DNA of 15,322 bases, from the NCBI GenBank assembly GCA_025774615.1, contig JALGVQ010000058.1, positions 1 to 15,322 on the forward strand, given 5' to 3'. Under the pieces are notes generated by a model, which saw only the letters and a list, made by a program, of their open reading frames with translations, searched no databases and was not told the origin of the DNA. The translations under genes and the position numbers were made by a program. This document shows, in pieces, positions 1-6,459 of the stretch. Each line of letters opens with the position of its first letter. Position 1 is the stretch's first letter. This DNA is from a bacterium (GTDB lineage Bacteria; Blakebacterota; Blakebacteria; Blakebacterales; Blakebacteraceae).

Positions 1-1569
1 GTATCTGTCGAAGAAGTTCCAGTAGAGGAGACCGTCATCACTCTCCGGTTCGAGCAGATATGAGACGATATTCGCAAGCGGCTGGGCGGTGGTGACGAAG
101 AACGTCCCGGCCGGGAACTCTGCTTCTCCGGTCGCATACTCTCCTTCAACCGTGTTGGTGTAATGCCCCTGGTTCAGCCGGGTCGCGGCCTGCATGCCGG
201 TGACGGTGAACGATTCCACATTGAGTGTCACCGGTGCGGTGAGGCGCTCTACCAGGATCCCATGCTGAAGGAGCTTCCCGACGACCGACATGTCCCGGAC
301 GGTGATCAGGTATCCTGCGGGCAGGGGGATCGTCCGTTCCGGTGTATAGAGACCGAAATAGGGGACATCGGTGTAGGTGCGCTTCACCTCGGTGGGACGG
401 GATCTGGTGCGTCCGCCCGCCGTCTCGACAGCCTCCATCTCATACCCCTGGATCGTCAGGCGTTCCGGGATCGCTTCCCGGCCGTAGGAGATGATGAAAA
501 CGTCATCCTCCCGGGGATCGAGACCGCGCTCGACTGTCCGGCGGTCTGCGTCCCGTAGCATCGAGACGACTTCATCCCGGTGGTCGTAGAGGTAGTCGAG
601 GAAGGTGAGGTAGAGGTGGTAACAGCCGCGGACCCGCGTCTCGTAGGGCGCGTAGGGGTAGTTTTCGTTCAGGACCGAGAGGCGGTTGCGCAGACCGACG
701 TAATTGCTCAGATAGCGGGGCTGCGGGCCGAGCGGCACCCACCCCTTGCCGGGGTCGCTCGAGTCCAGGAAGTCGCCGTGCAGGGTGCACATTGTGTTGT
801 ACTCATCCACCATGTGCTGATTGATGGCCGGCATCATCACATCGGCGGTGAACTTGAGCAGTGCGGTGTCTCCGTTCGGATTCAGCCCCCACGTCCAGGT
901 GACCGGCTCCTGGTGGTATGAGCCGTTGTGGGTGTGACTGTCGAAGAAAAGAATCGGATCCCACCGGTTCAGTACGTTCTGCACCAGTCCCTGCGCTTCA
1001 GGACTCTCCAGTTTCAGCCCGTCCCGGTTCAGGTCGAGGTTCTGCCCGTTGTACCGGATGCCCACCCCTTGTTCGGGCCCGTCCTGATTAGTCCGGTTCC
1101 GCGGACTGATTTTATCGTTCCCGTCGGGGTTGAAGTTGGGAACGATGAGGATGACGAGCCGGTCGAAGTAATCGCGTGTCTTCCCGAGTACGAGATCACG
1201 CGCGAGCATCAGCGCGGCTTCCTTCCCTTCCACCTCACCGGCGTGGATGTTGGCCTGGAAGTAGACCACGGCCCGACCATCGAAGTGGAGATCGGTTGGA
1301 GAGGCGGGGAGGGGGTCGCCGATGATAATCAGCGGGATCATCTTCCCCTCAGCGGTCCGGCCGAGTTCCTCGACCCGCAGAAGGGGACTGATCGACTGCA
1401 GTTCGGCGATGAAATCCAGTACGTCGACGTGCCGGGAGGTTGCGGTGAATCCGCTCGATTCAGCGACCGTCAGAGGCCCTTCCTGTGCCTGTGATCCGGC
1501 AGGGTGGAAGAGCAGGATAGCAGAGACGATCATGAGCGTACTGATAAGCAGATTGCGGCACTTCTTCAT
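1..1569 (-). CDS. Secreted M14-family zinc carboxypeptidase, C-terminus off the window
   Basis: Reading the minus strand from the ATG at 1569-1567 gives 523 open codons that run off the left edge, so the C-terminus is missing. The start is set by GGAGG about 7 nt upstream. Residues 1-29 form a Sec signal peptide (MKKCRN, a hydrophobic core, then a probable cut after SQA). M14 zinc ligands are visible: H109-x-x-E112 in NIHAGE, and the third histidine at H212 or H214 in DSHTHN, about 103 residues on, which is normal family spacing. E302 in LNENYPY is a candidate catalytic glutamate. NPDGND and the arginine-rich stretch after it fit the substrate-binding region. The family cleaves C-terminal residues from peptides, and the signal peptide places it in the periplasm or outside the cell. 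It is divergent from the bzd cassette and has no evident functional link to it. The family call is firm; substrate specificity is unknown. Confidence 0.88.
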   Translation of the reverse strand, partial: MKKCRNLLISTLMIVSAILLFHPAGSQAQEGPLTVAESSGFTATSRHVDVLDFIAELQSISPLLRVEELGRTAEGKMIPLIIIGDPLPASPTDLHFDGRAVVYFQANIHAGEVEGKEAALMLARDLVLGKTRDYFDRLVILIVPNFNPDGNDKISPRNRTNQDGPEQGVGIRYNGQNLDLNRDGLKLESPEAQGLVQNVLNRWDPILFFDSHTHNGSYHQEPVTWTWGLNPNGDTALLKFTADVMMPAINQHMVDEYNTMCTLHGDFLDSSDPGKGWVPLGPQPRYLSNYVGLRNRLSVLNENYPYAPYETRVRGCYHLYLTFLDYLYDHRDEVVSMLRDADRRTVERGLDPREDDVFIISYGREAIPERLTIQGYEMEAVETAGGRTRSRPTEVKRTYTDVPYFGLYTPERTIPLPAGYLITVRDMSVVGKLLQHGILVERLTAPVTLNVESFTVTGMQAATRLNQGHYTNTVEGEYATGEAEFPAGTFFVTTAQPLANIVSYLLEPESDDGLLYWNFFDRY

Positions 1570-1695
1570 TCTTCGACCTCCGGCATTCCAGAGTGATCCA
1601 TCGTCTTGCGGACCGTTCAGTAAGATGTGATCCGAGCATACCGTACGTGAGATATCCATCATTCCACAACCGGATAGTTCGCTCCCTGTTTGCCC

Positions 1696-1724
1696 TTGAC
1701 CAGGACCGGGACGAGGTCTACTCT
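1696..1724 (+). promoter_or_regulatory. Candidate sigma70-like promoter of the bzd operon
   Basis: TTGACC at 1696-1701 matches five of six -35 consensus bases. A 17-bp spacer leads to TACTCT at 1719-1724, a weak -10 (three of six). Transcription would start near 1730, inside the inverted repeat listed next, leaving a leader of about 140 nt before bzdN. That leader carries a small hairpin, AGGCC-TCAC-GGCCT, at 1764-1777. The rest of the 1570-1871 gap shows no gene; the promoter of the minus-strand peptidase must also lie here, but I could not pick one convincingly. Confidence 0.35.
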
Positions 1725-1729
1725 GAGTA

Positions 1730-1747
1730 TTCGAACGAACGTTCGAA
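1730..1747. promoter_or_regulatory. Perfect 8-2-8 inverted repeat, probable repressor operator
   Basis: TTCGAACG-AA-CGTTCGAA is an 18-bp inverted repeat with perfect 8-bp arms and a 2-bp centre. It lies directly downstream of the candidate -10, over the expected transcription start and about 125 bp before bzdN. Size and symmetry are typical of a dimeric TetR-type repressor site, a class often used in aromatic-acid and acyl-CoA catabolism. It does not look like the TGCA-containing operators I recall for Azoarcus BzdR. No regulator gene is present in the window, so the binding protein is unknown. Confidence 0.6.
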
Positions 1748-1871
1748 CGGGTGATGTACCTTCAGGCCTCACGGCCTCTTCTCCGAGAGTGAGGAGTACC
1801 CTGCCTCATCCACCACACACCTTTCTGAACTCGTCTCAGACCAGTCGACCATCCGATGGAAGGACGCGGAC

Positions 1872-2999
1872 ATGATGGAGCAGTTCCAGGAGTGGGCGCA
1901 GGAGCGTCATTCCTACGCACAGGAGTGGAAGAAACAGACCGGCGGCAAAGTGGTCGGCTACTTCTGTACCTATGTACCGGAAGAGATCCTGTATGCAGCC
2001 GACATCCTGCCGGTACGCATCCTGGGCAGTCACGAACCACAGGATGTGACCGAACCCCACATCTTCGGCATGTTCTGTCCCTTCTGCCGCGACTGTCTGG
2101 CCCAGGGCCTCAAAGGACGGTTCGACTACCTCGACGGTATCATGATCGCGCAGTCGTGCATCCATATCCGGCAGGCGTTCACCAGCTGGGAGATGCACCT
2201 GCCCACCGACTTCAGTTACTACCTCCCCATGCCGAACCATGTGCAGAGTAAACGGGCCACACCCTTCCTGCGGGGTGAACTGGAGAAGTTCAAGGGTGCG
2301 GTCGAGGAGTGGACCGGTACGACGATCACCGATGAGAAGCTGAATACCGGCATCGATCTGATGAACACCAACCGCCGGCTCCAGAAGCAGATCTATGAAC
2401 TGCGCCAGGGGGGCAACCCGCCCATCACCGGTCTCGAGGCGATGTACCTCACCATTTCGAGTCAGACCACATCGAAGGAAGACCACAACCGGGAGATGGA
2501 ACGGGTCGTGTCAGAACTTTCCGACCGATCAACCGGACGCTCGATCGGCACCCGCCTCATGCTGGTGGGGAGCGAGAACGACGATACCGAATTTGTGAAC
2601 ATGGTGGAGTCGGTAGGAGCTACGGTGGTGATCGACGACCACTGCACCGGTACCCGCTATTTCTGGAACGAGTCGGAACCGAACGGGGGTGACCCACTCG
2701 AGGAGATCGCCCGGCGGTACGTCGATCGGCCCGCCTGTCCGACCAAGGACTGGCCCGATCGCACGCGCATCCCCCACGTCCTCAAGATGGCGAAAGAATG
2801 GGACGTGGCCGGCGCTATCCTCATCCAGCAGAAGTTCTGCGATCCCCACGAGCTTGATATCCCGGCGCTCACGAAGGCATTCCACGAAGCCGGGATCAAG
2901 ACCCTCTTCCTCGAGTTCGACGTCACCGTGCCCCTCGGACCGTTCCGGGTCCGCGTGGAAGCATTCCTTGAGATGTTGAGCGACGAAGACCTTTTCTAG
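1872..2999 (+). CDS. bzdN: Benzoyl-CoA reductase, bzd-type subunit N (BcrC/BadD-like)
   Basis: 375 residues of the 2-hydroxyacyl-CoA dehydratase/benzoyl-CoA reductase subunit family, at the usual length for this subunit. With BzdO it should form the Fe-S-containing half of the cytoplasmic enzyme that binds benzoyl-CoA and reduces its ring with two electrons. Recognition comes from the N-terminal block with KQTGGKVVGYF (21-31), the cysteine cluster C69-PF-C72-RD-C75, C96 in the QSCIHIR block, and C323 in QKFCDPHE near the C-terminus. These cysteines are the best candidates for [4Fe-4S] ligands. The start is supported by GGAAGGA at 1858-1864; ATG at 1872 and 1875 are adjacent and either could be used. 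It is the first gene of the cassette, preceded by the candidate operator. An activity on another aromatic or cyclic acyl-CoA is possible, but the full N-O-P-Q-M-V context favours benzoyl-CoA reductase. Confidence 0.87.
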   Translation: MMEQFQEWAQERHSYAQEWKKQTGGKVVGYFCTYVPEEILYAADILPVRILGSHEPQDVTEPHIFGMFCPFCRDCLAQGLKGRFDYLDGIMIAQSCIHIRQAFTSWEMHLPTDFSYYLPMPNHVQSKRATPFLRGELEKFKGAVEEWTGTTITDEKLNTGIDLMNTNRRLQKQIYELRQGGNPPITGLEAMYLTISSQTTSKEDHNREMERVVSELSDRSTGRSIGTRLMLVGSENDDTEFVNMVESVGATVVIDDHCTGTRYFWNESEPNGGDPLEEIARRYVDRPACPTKDWPDRTRIPHVLKMAKEWDVAGAILIQQKFCDPHELDIPALTKAFHEAGIKTLFLEFDVTVPLGPFRVRVEAFLEMLSDEDLF

Positions 3000-3029
3000 G
3001 ACAGCCTGGCCCCCGAGAGGGCGGGTTTG

Positions 3030-3044
3030 AAGGAGATGATGATG
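3030..3044 (+). promoter_or_regulatory. RBS choosing the third ATG as bzdO start
   Basis: AAGGAG at 3030-3035 is followed directly by three consecutive ATG codons at 3036, 3039 and 3042. Only the third lies about 6 nt from the SD. An in-frame TTG at 3027 lies upstream of the SD and is unlikely to be the start. Confidence 0.65.
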
Positions 3045-4352
3045 GCCAAGACGTTACACCCTACCAGGCCGCTGGAATGTTGGGCGAAGGCAAAGGAGAT
3101 CCGGCAGGATTACTACCGGAGCTACGCGGAGGCACACGACAAGGGTCAACTCCGCTGGGCGGGAGGCGCCTGGTCGTTCGACGCGGTGCCGGCCGGTCTG
3201 GGTGACGATATACGGATGATCACCTCCGAGCCCTATGGAGCCTCGATAGCCTTCGATCGGGAATTCTCGAACCGGTGTCTCGAGGCGGTCGAAAAAGCTG
3301 GTTACGCGCGTGATCTCTGTTCCTACATGCGCAATTACTGGGGCTCCATCCTGCTCGATGAATACGCCTTCGGCGGGAAATTCCCCAAGCCCGACTTCAT
3401 CTGGCAGGATCACATCTGCTGCAGCCATGCCAAGTGGTACCAGGTGGTGACCGACATGGAGCCGGAGATCCCCCACTTCTGCACCGACGTGGGATCGGGT
3501 CCATATCACGAACTGGACGAGAACCGTCTCAAGTACGTCGTGGATCAGCTCCACGACGGGATCGAGTGGCTGGAGCAGAAGACCGGTCGCGAATACGATG
3601 ACGAGAGACTGTACGAGGCAATACACAACGAGTGCCGCAGTACCTCCGTCTGGGCCGAGATCTGCAATCTGAACAAGGCGGTTCCCGCGCCGCTCGATGA
3701 GAAGACGATGTATTCCCTCTATGTCCTCGGCACGCTGGAGAAGCACAGCAAGGTGGTGGCCGACTTCTACGAGGAGCTCCGCGACGAGGTGCAGGACCGG
3801 GTCGATAACGGTATCGCAGCAGTGGGGAATGAGCGTTGCCGGCTCATATCTGATACCCAGCCGCCGTGGGGATTCCTGAAGGTCTTCCGCTATCTGGAGG
3901 AATTCGGAGCGATCTCAGTGGGTTCACTCTACACCTTCGGTCTCATCGGCATCTGGGAGGTCAAGGAGGACGGTACCTGGGGCCCCCGGACCACCCCCGC
4001 ACAGCAGGGGGTCTCATTCGAGTCGCGTGATCACGCGCTTCGGGTGCTTGCTGACTGGAACCTGAGCAAACCGGAATGGCAGCATTTCTATTCACCCCAG
4101 TACAAGAGTGACATGATGCTCCGCATCGCCCGGGAGTGGGATCTCCAGGGTGTCCTCCTCCACTACAACCGCGGCTGTGAAGGTTTGTCGATCGGTATCG
4201 CTGAGAACCGCCTGGCCCTGCAGAAGGAGGGATACCCGGTGATGTCGTTCGAGGGGAACATGGGGGATGAGCGGGAGTTCGACGAGGCCCGGACGATGGC
4301 ACGGATAGACGCGTTCATGGAGACTCTCGGGTTGACCCGGGATTTCGCGTAG
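3042..4352 (+). CDS. bzdO: Benzoyl-CoA reductase, bzd-type subunit O (BcrB/BadE-like)
   Basis: 436 residues from the ATG at 3042, the size expected for the larger Fe-S subunit of class I benzoyl-CoA reductase. It pairs with BzdN; the two share the 2-hydroxyacyl-CoA dehydratase fold and together hold the clusters next to the substrate. Candidate ligands are C93 ([11 protein letters not shown]), C126-C127 ([11 protein letters not shown]) and C379 ([12 protein letters not shown]); the last block is the signature that closes the cluster site in this family. The gap after bzdN is about 40 bp and holds a short GCCC/GGGC hairpin, so the genes are co-transcribed. The gap before bzdP has a perfect 6-bp-arm hairpin at 4354-4370. 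No missing or broken family motif was seen. Confidence 0.88.
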   Translation: MAKTLHPTRPLECWAKAKEIRQDYYRSYAEAHDKGQLRWAGGAWSFDAVPAGLGDDIRMITSEPYGASIAFDREFSNRCLEAVEKAGYARDLCSYMRNYWGSILLDEYAFGGKFPKPDFIWQDHICCSHAKWYQVVTDMEPEIPHFCTDVGSGPYHELDENRLKYVVDQLHDGIEWLEQKTGREYDDERLYEAIHNECRSTSVWAEICNLNKAVPAPLDEKTMYSLYVLGTLEKHSKVVADFYEELRDEVQDRVDNGIAAVGNERCRLISDTQPPWGFLKVFRYLEEFGAISVGSLYTFGLIGIWEVKEDGTWGPRTTPAQQGVSFESRDHALRVLADWNLSKPEWQHFYSPQYKSDMMLRIAREWDLQGVLLHYNRGCEGLSIGIAENRLALQKEGYPVMSFEGNMGDEREFDEARTMARIDAFMETLGLTRDFA

Positions 4353-4353
4353 G

Positions 4354-4370
4354 CACCGGGTGAACCGGTG
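4354..4370 (+). other. Intercistronic hairpin between bzdO and bzdP
   Basis: CACCGG-GTGAA-CCGGTG, a perfect 6-bp stem with a 5-nt loop, begins directly after the bzdO stop codon. No T-run follows, so it is not a classic terminator. It may stabilise the 3' end of the bzdNO message or mark a processing point. Confidence 0.4.
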
Positions 4371-4398
4371 ACCGGAAACGTACAGGGAGCTTGATACC

Positions 4399-5199
4399 AT
4401 GGTTTCGATCGGCGTGGACATGGGAGCCAAAAACGTCAAGGTGGTCGTCCTGAGGGAAAACGAGGTGATCGGCAAGGCTCTGGTCACCGCGGGACTCGAC
4501 ACTGAAGGCGCTCTGAAGGAGGCATTGCAGTCCGCCTCCAGGGAAGCCGGCATCGATTACGATGAGGTCGGGAACATCACTGCGACGGGAGCGGGACGCA
4601 AGGATGTGCCGATGGCCCGCGATGAACTGACGGAGGTGGGTGCCGCCGCCCGGGGAGCCCTTTTCCATTTTAGTGACGCGCGTACCGTGATCGACGTGGG
4701 CGCGGAAGAGGGACGCGGAGTTCGTTTTAACGCGGAGGGCCGGGTGATCGATTTCGTGATCAACGAAAAGTGCGCCGCGGGAGCCGGAGCCTTCACCGAA
4801 GCGATGGCGCGGGCCCTTGAAGTCCCGCTGGAGGAGTTCGGGCCGCTGTCTCTGAAGTCGGACCGTGAGATCCCGATGAATGCCCAGTGTGCTGTCTTCG
4901 CCGAGTCGGAGGTGGTGAGCCTGGTACACGCCAAAACACCGAAAAAGGACATTGCCCGGGCGGTCCACGATGCCATCGCGAGCAGGATCACCTCGATGGT
5001 TCGCCGGGTCGGCGTGGAAGAACGGGTGGCACTGGTGGGAGGGCTGGCTTATAACGTCGGTTTCATCGATTCCCTCAATAGAGACCTCGAGACTGAAGTC
5101 CTGATCCCTCCGGACCCGGAGTATACAGCAGCGATCGGTGCCGCCGTCGTGGCCGCCGAACGGGGAGCAAAAGCGAGTGAAGGGGGTGAGAACTCATGA
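4399..5199 (+). CDS. bzdP: Benzoyl-CoA reductase ATPase subunit P (BcrAD/BadFG family)
   Basis: 266-residue ASKHA-fold ATPase of the BcrAD/BadFG/HgdC activator family. With BzdQ it forms the electron-activating half: it takes low-potential electrons from ferredoxin and couples ATP hydrolysis to transfer into BzdNO. Visible are the phosphate-1 loop IGVDMGAKNVKV (4-15) and the GATGAGR-like block TATGAGRKDV (61-70). The cluster cysteines that bridge the two ATPase subunits are C125 (NEKCAAGAGAF) and C164 (AQCAVFAESEV); the adenosine-side GGLAYNVG is at 214-221. Where most activators have D-x-GGQD-x-K, this protein has DVGAEEGRG (99-107). I believe this is the pattern of the delta/BcrD-like subunit, so BzdP and BzdQ are not interchangeable copies. 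GGGAG lies about 10 nt before the ATG. Its stop overlaps the bzdQ start as ATGA. Confidence 0.83.
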   Translation: MVSIGVDMGAKNVKVVVLRENEVIGKALVTAGLDTEGALKEALQSASREAGIDYDEVGNITATGAGRKDVPMARDELTEVGAAARGALFHFSDARTVIDVGAEEGRGVRFNAEGRVIDFVINEKCAAGAGAFTEAMARALEVPLEEFGPLSLKSDREIPMNAQCAVFAESEVVSLVHAKTPKKDIARAVHDAIASRITSMVRRVGVEERVALVGGLAYNVGFIDSLNRDLETEVLIPPDPEYTAAIGAAVVAAERGAKASEGGENS

Positions 5200-6071
5200 C
5201 GACCGAATACTGGCGCTGGAAAGAGTACAACTGGAAGAATCCCGACATCGACTGGAAAGATGCGAAGAACATCACGGTAGGGGTCGATGTGGGTTCAGTG
5301 AGTTCCCAGGCCGTGATAATGACCGACGGTGAGCTGTACGCCTACAGCAACATGAGGACCGGTTCGGACAGCCCTGAGAGTGCGGAGAACGCGCTTGACT
5401 GGGCGCTGAAGGACACCGGCATGACACTGGATAATATCCTCTACGCTGTTGGAACGGGGTACGGGAGGGTCAACGTCCCCTTCGCCGACCGAGCCATCAC
5501 CGAGATCGCCTGCCATGGGCGGGGGGCCAATTTCATGTACGGTCCGACGGTGCGGACCATCCTCGATATGGGTGGCCAGGACTGCAAGGTCATCCAGGTG
5601 GATGAGAAGGGGAAGGTCCAGGAGTTCCTGATGAACGACAAGTGCGCGGCAGGGACCGGTCGGGGCATGGAGGTTTTCGCCGATCTGCTGGAGATCCCGA
5701 TCGAGGATATCGGAGAACTCTCCTTCCAGGTTGATGAAGAACCGGAACCGGTCAGCAGCACCTGCGTCATCTTTGCCAAGACGGAGGCCACCGGACTCCT
5801 GCGACAGGGGTGGCCGAAGAATGATGTACTTGCCGCCTACTGCTCGGCCATGGCACTACGTGTGGTGGCGCTGATTGAACGGGTGGGAGTTGAGGAGGAC
5901 TTTGCCATCACCGGTGGTATCGCCAAGAACGCCGGAGTGGTCAAGAGGCTCACCGGCTATCTGAATCTGGAGGCGCTCCAGCCGAAGCACGATACACAGA
6001 TCGCCGGTGCGCTCGGAGGAGCGCTCTTTGCTCAGACACTGGCTGTCAAGGAGGGCAAGGTGCCGTCCTGA
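5196..6071 (+). CDS. bzdQ: Benzoyl-CoA reductase ATPase subunit Q (BcrAD/BadFG family)
   Basis: 291-residue partner of BzdP in the ATP-hydrolysing module. A 26-residue lead containing YWRWKEYNWK precedes the ASKHA core. Phosphate-1 is VGVDVGSVSSQA (28-39); the canonical phosphate-2 motif is LDMGGQDCKV (123-132). The inter-subunit [4Fe-4S] ligands are C150 (NDKCAAGTGRG) and C190 (SSTCVIFAKTEA); the adenosine motif is GGIAKNAGVV (240-249). It keeps every activator motif, in contrast to BzdP. Translation is probably coupled to bzdP through the ATGA overlap, with a GGGGGTGAG Shine-Dalgarno just upstream, which fits a 1:1 subunit ratio. Assignment to the alpha-type versus delta-type role rests on the motif difference and is from memory. 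Confidence 0.86.
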   Translation: MTTEYWRWKEYNWKNPDIDWKDAKNITVGVDVGSVSSQAVIMTDGELYAYSNMRTGSDSPESAENALDWALKDTGMTLDNILYAVGTGYGRVNVPFADRAITEIACHGRGANFMYGPTVRTILDMGGQDCKVIQVDEKGKVQEFLMNDKCAAGTGRGMEVFADLLEIPIEDIGELSFQVDEEPEPVSSTCVIFAKTEATGLLRQGWPKNDVLAAYCSAMALRVVALIERVGVEEDFAITGGIAKNAGVVKRLTGYLNLEALQPKHDTQIAGALGGALFAQTLAVKEGKVPS

Positions 6072-6091
6072 TACCGGGGCACCCGGGTATC
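6070..6091 (+). other. Intercistronic hairpin between bzdQ and bzdM
   Basis: GATACC pairs with GGTATC, with an inner GGG/CCC stem, a GCA loop and one bulged G. It overlaps the bzdQ stop. There is no T-run, so read-through into bzdM and bzdV is expected; the structure may set the ratio of reductase to ferredoxin mRNA. Confidence 0.4.
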
Positions 6092-6122
6092 CGATGAATG
6101 CTGAGGGCACCACTACACCGCT

Positions 6123-6140
6123 GGAGGAATGCAGGAAATG
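6123..6140 (+). promoter_or_regulatory. RBS choosing the bzdM start
   Basis: GGAGG at 6123-6127 is only 1 nt from the ATG at 6129 but about 10 nt from the in-frame ATG at 6138. The second ATG is therefore the more likely start. Confidence 0.5.
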
Positions 6141-6413
6141 AAAGCCAATTACGGCTACCATGACGGTTCCGGAGACTTCTTCATTACGATAGACAGCAAC
6201 CTCTGCACCGGTTGTGTGGAATGCATTTCTTCCTGTCCGGCAGATGTTCTTGAAATGATCACCGACGACTATGACGACGTTGTCGCGGCGGTGAAGGATG
6301 AGCACCGGAAAAAGATCAAATACTCCTGTGCCGAATGTAAACCGGTCGATGAGCAACCGCCGCTGCCCTGCGTTGCCGCCTGCGAACCGGGAGCCATCAC
6401 CCACTCCTGGTAG
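6138..6413 (+). CDS. bzdM: 2[4Fe-4S] ferredoxin, probable electron donor to benzoyl-CoA reductase
   Basis: 91 residues from the ATG at 6138. The first cluster motif is canonical, C23-x2-C26-x2-C29-x3-C33-P. The second is stretched, C64-x2-C67-x10-C78-x3-C82-E-P: an insertion lies between the second and third cysteines. This recalls the Thauera and Chromatium-type ferredoxins, whose insertion loop shifts one cluster to very low potential. The protein lies between the reductase genes and the flavoprotein, as bzdM does in the Azoarcus cluster as I recall it. Expected role: carry electrons from BzdV to the BzdPQ cluster in the cytoplasm. No signal or membrane segment is present. It could serve other reductases too, but the position argues for a dedicated donor. 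Confidence 0.78.
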   Translation: MKANYGYHDGSGDFFITIDSNLCTGCVECISSCPADVLEMITDDYDDVVAAVKDEHRKKIKYSCAECKPVDEQPPLPCVAACEPGAITHSW

Positions 6414-6459
6414 AGAGCATGTCAGTTCCTTATAACAACGGTCGGGTAATGGGCATCCA

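Noticed and set aside
928-1494. Plus-strand open frames over the left-edge peptidase
   Set aside because: The opposite strand encodes an M14 peptidase with signal peptide, zinc ligands and SD across the whole stretch.
1836-2486. Minus-strand open frame of 216 codons over bzdN
   Set aside because: Antisense to a well-conserved benzoyl-CoA reductase subunit; typical GC-rich shadow frame without SD or family features.
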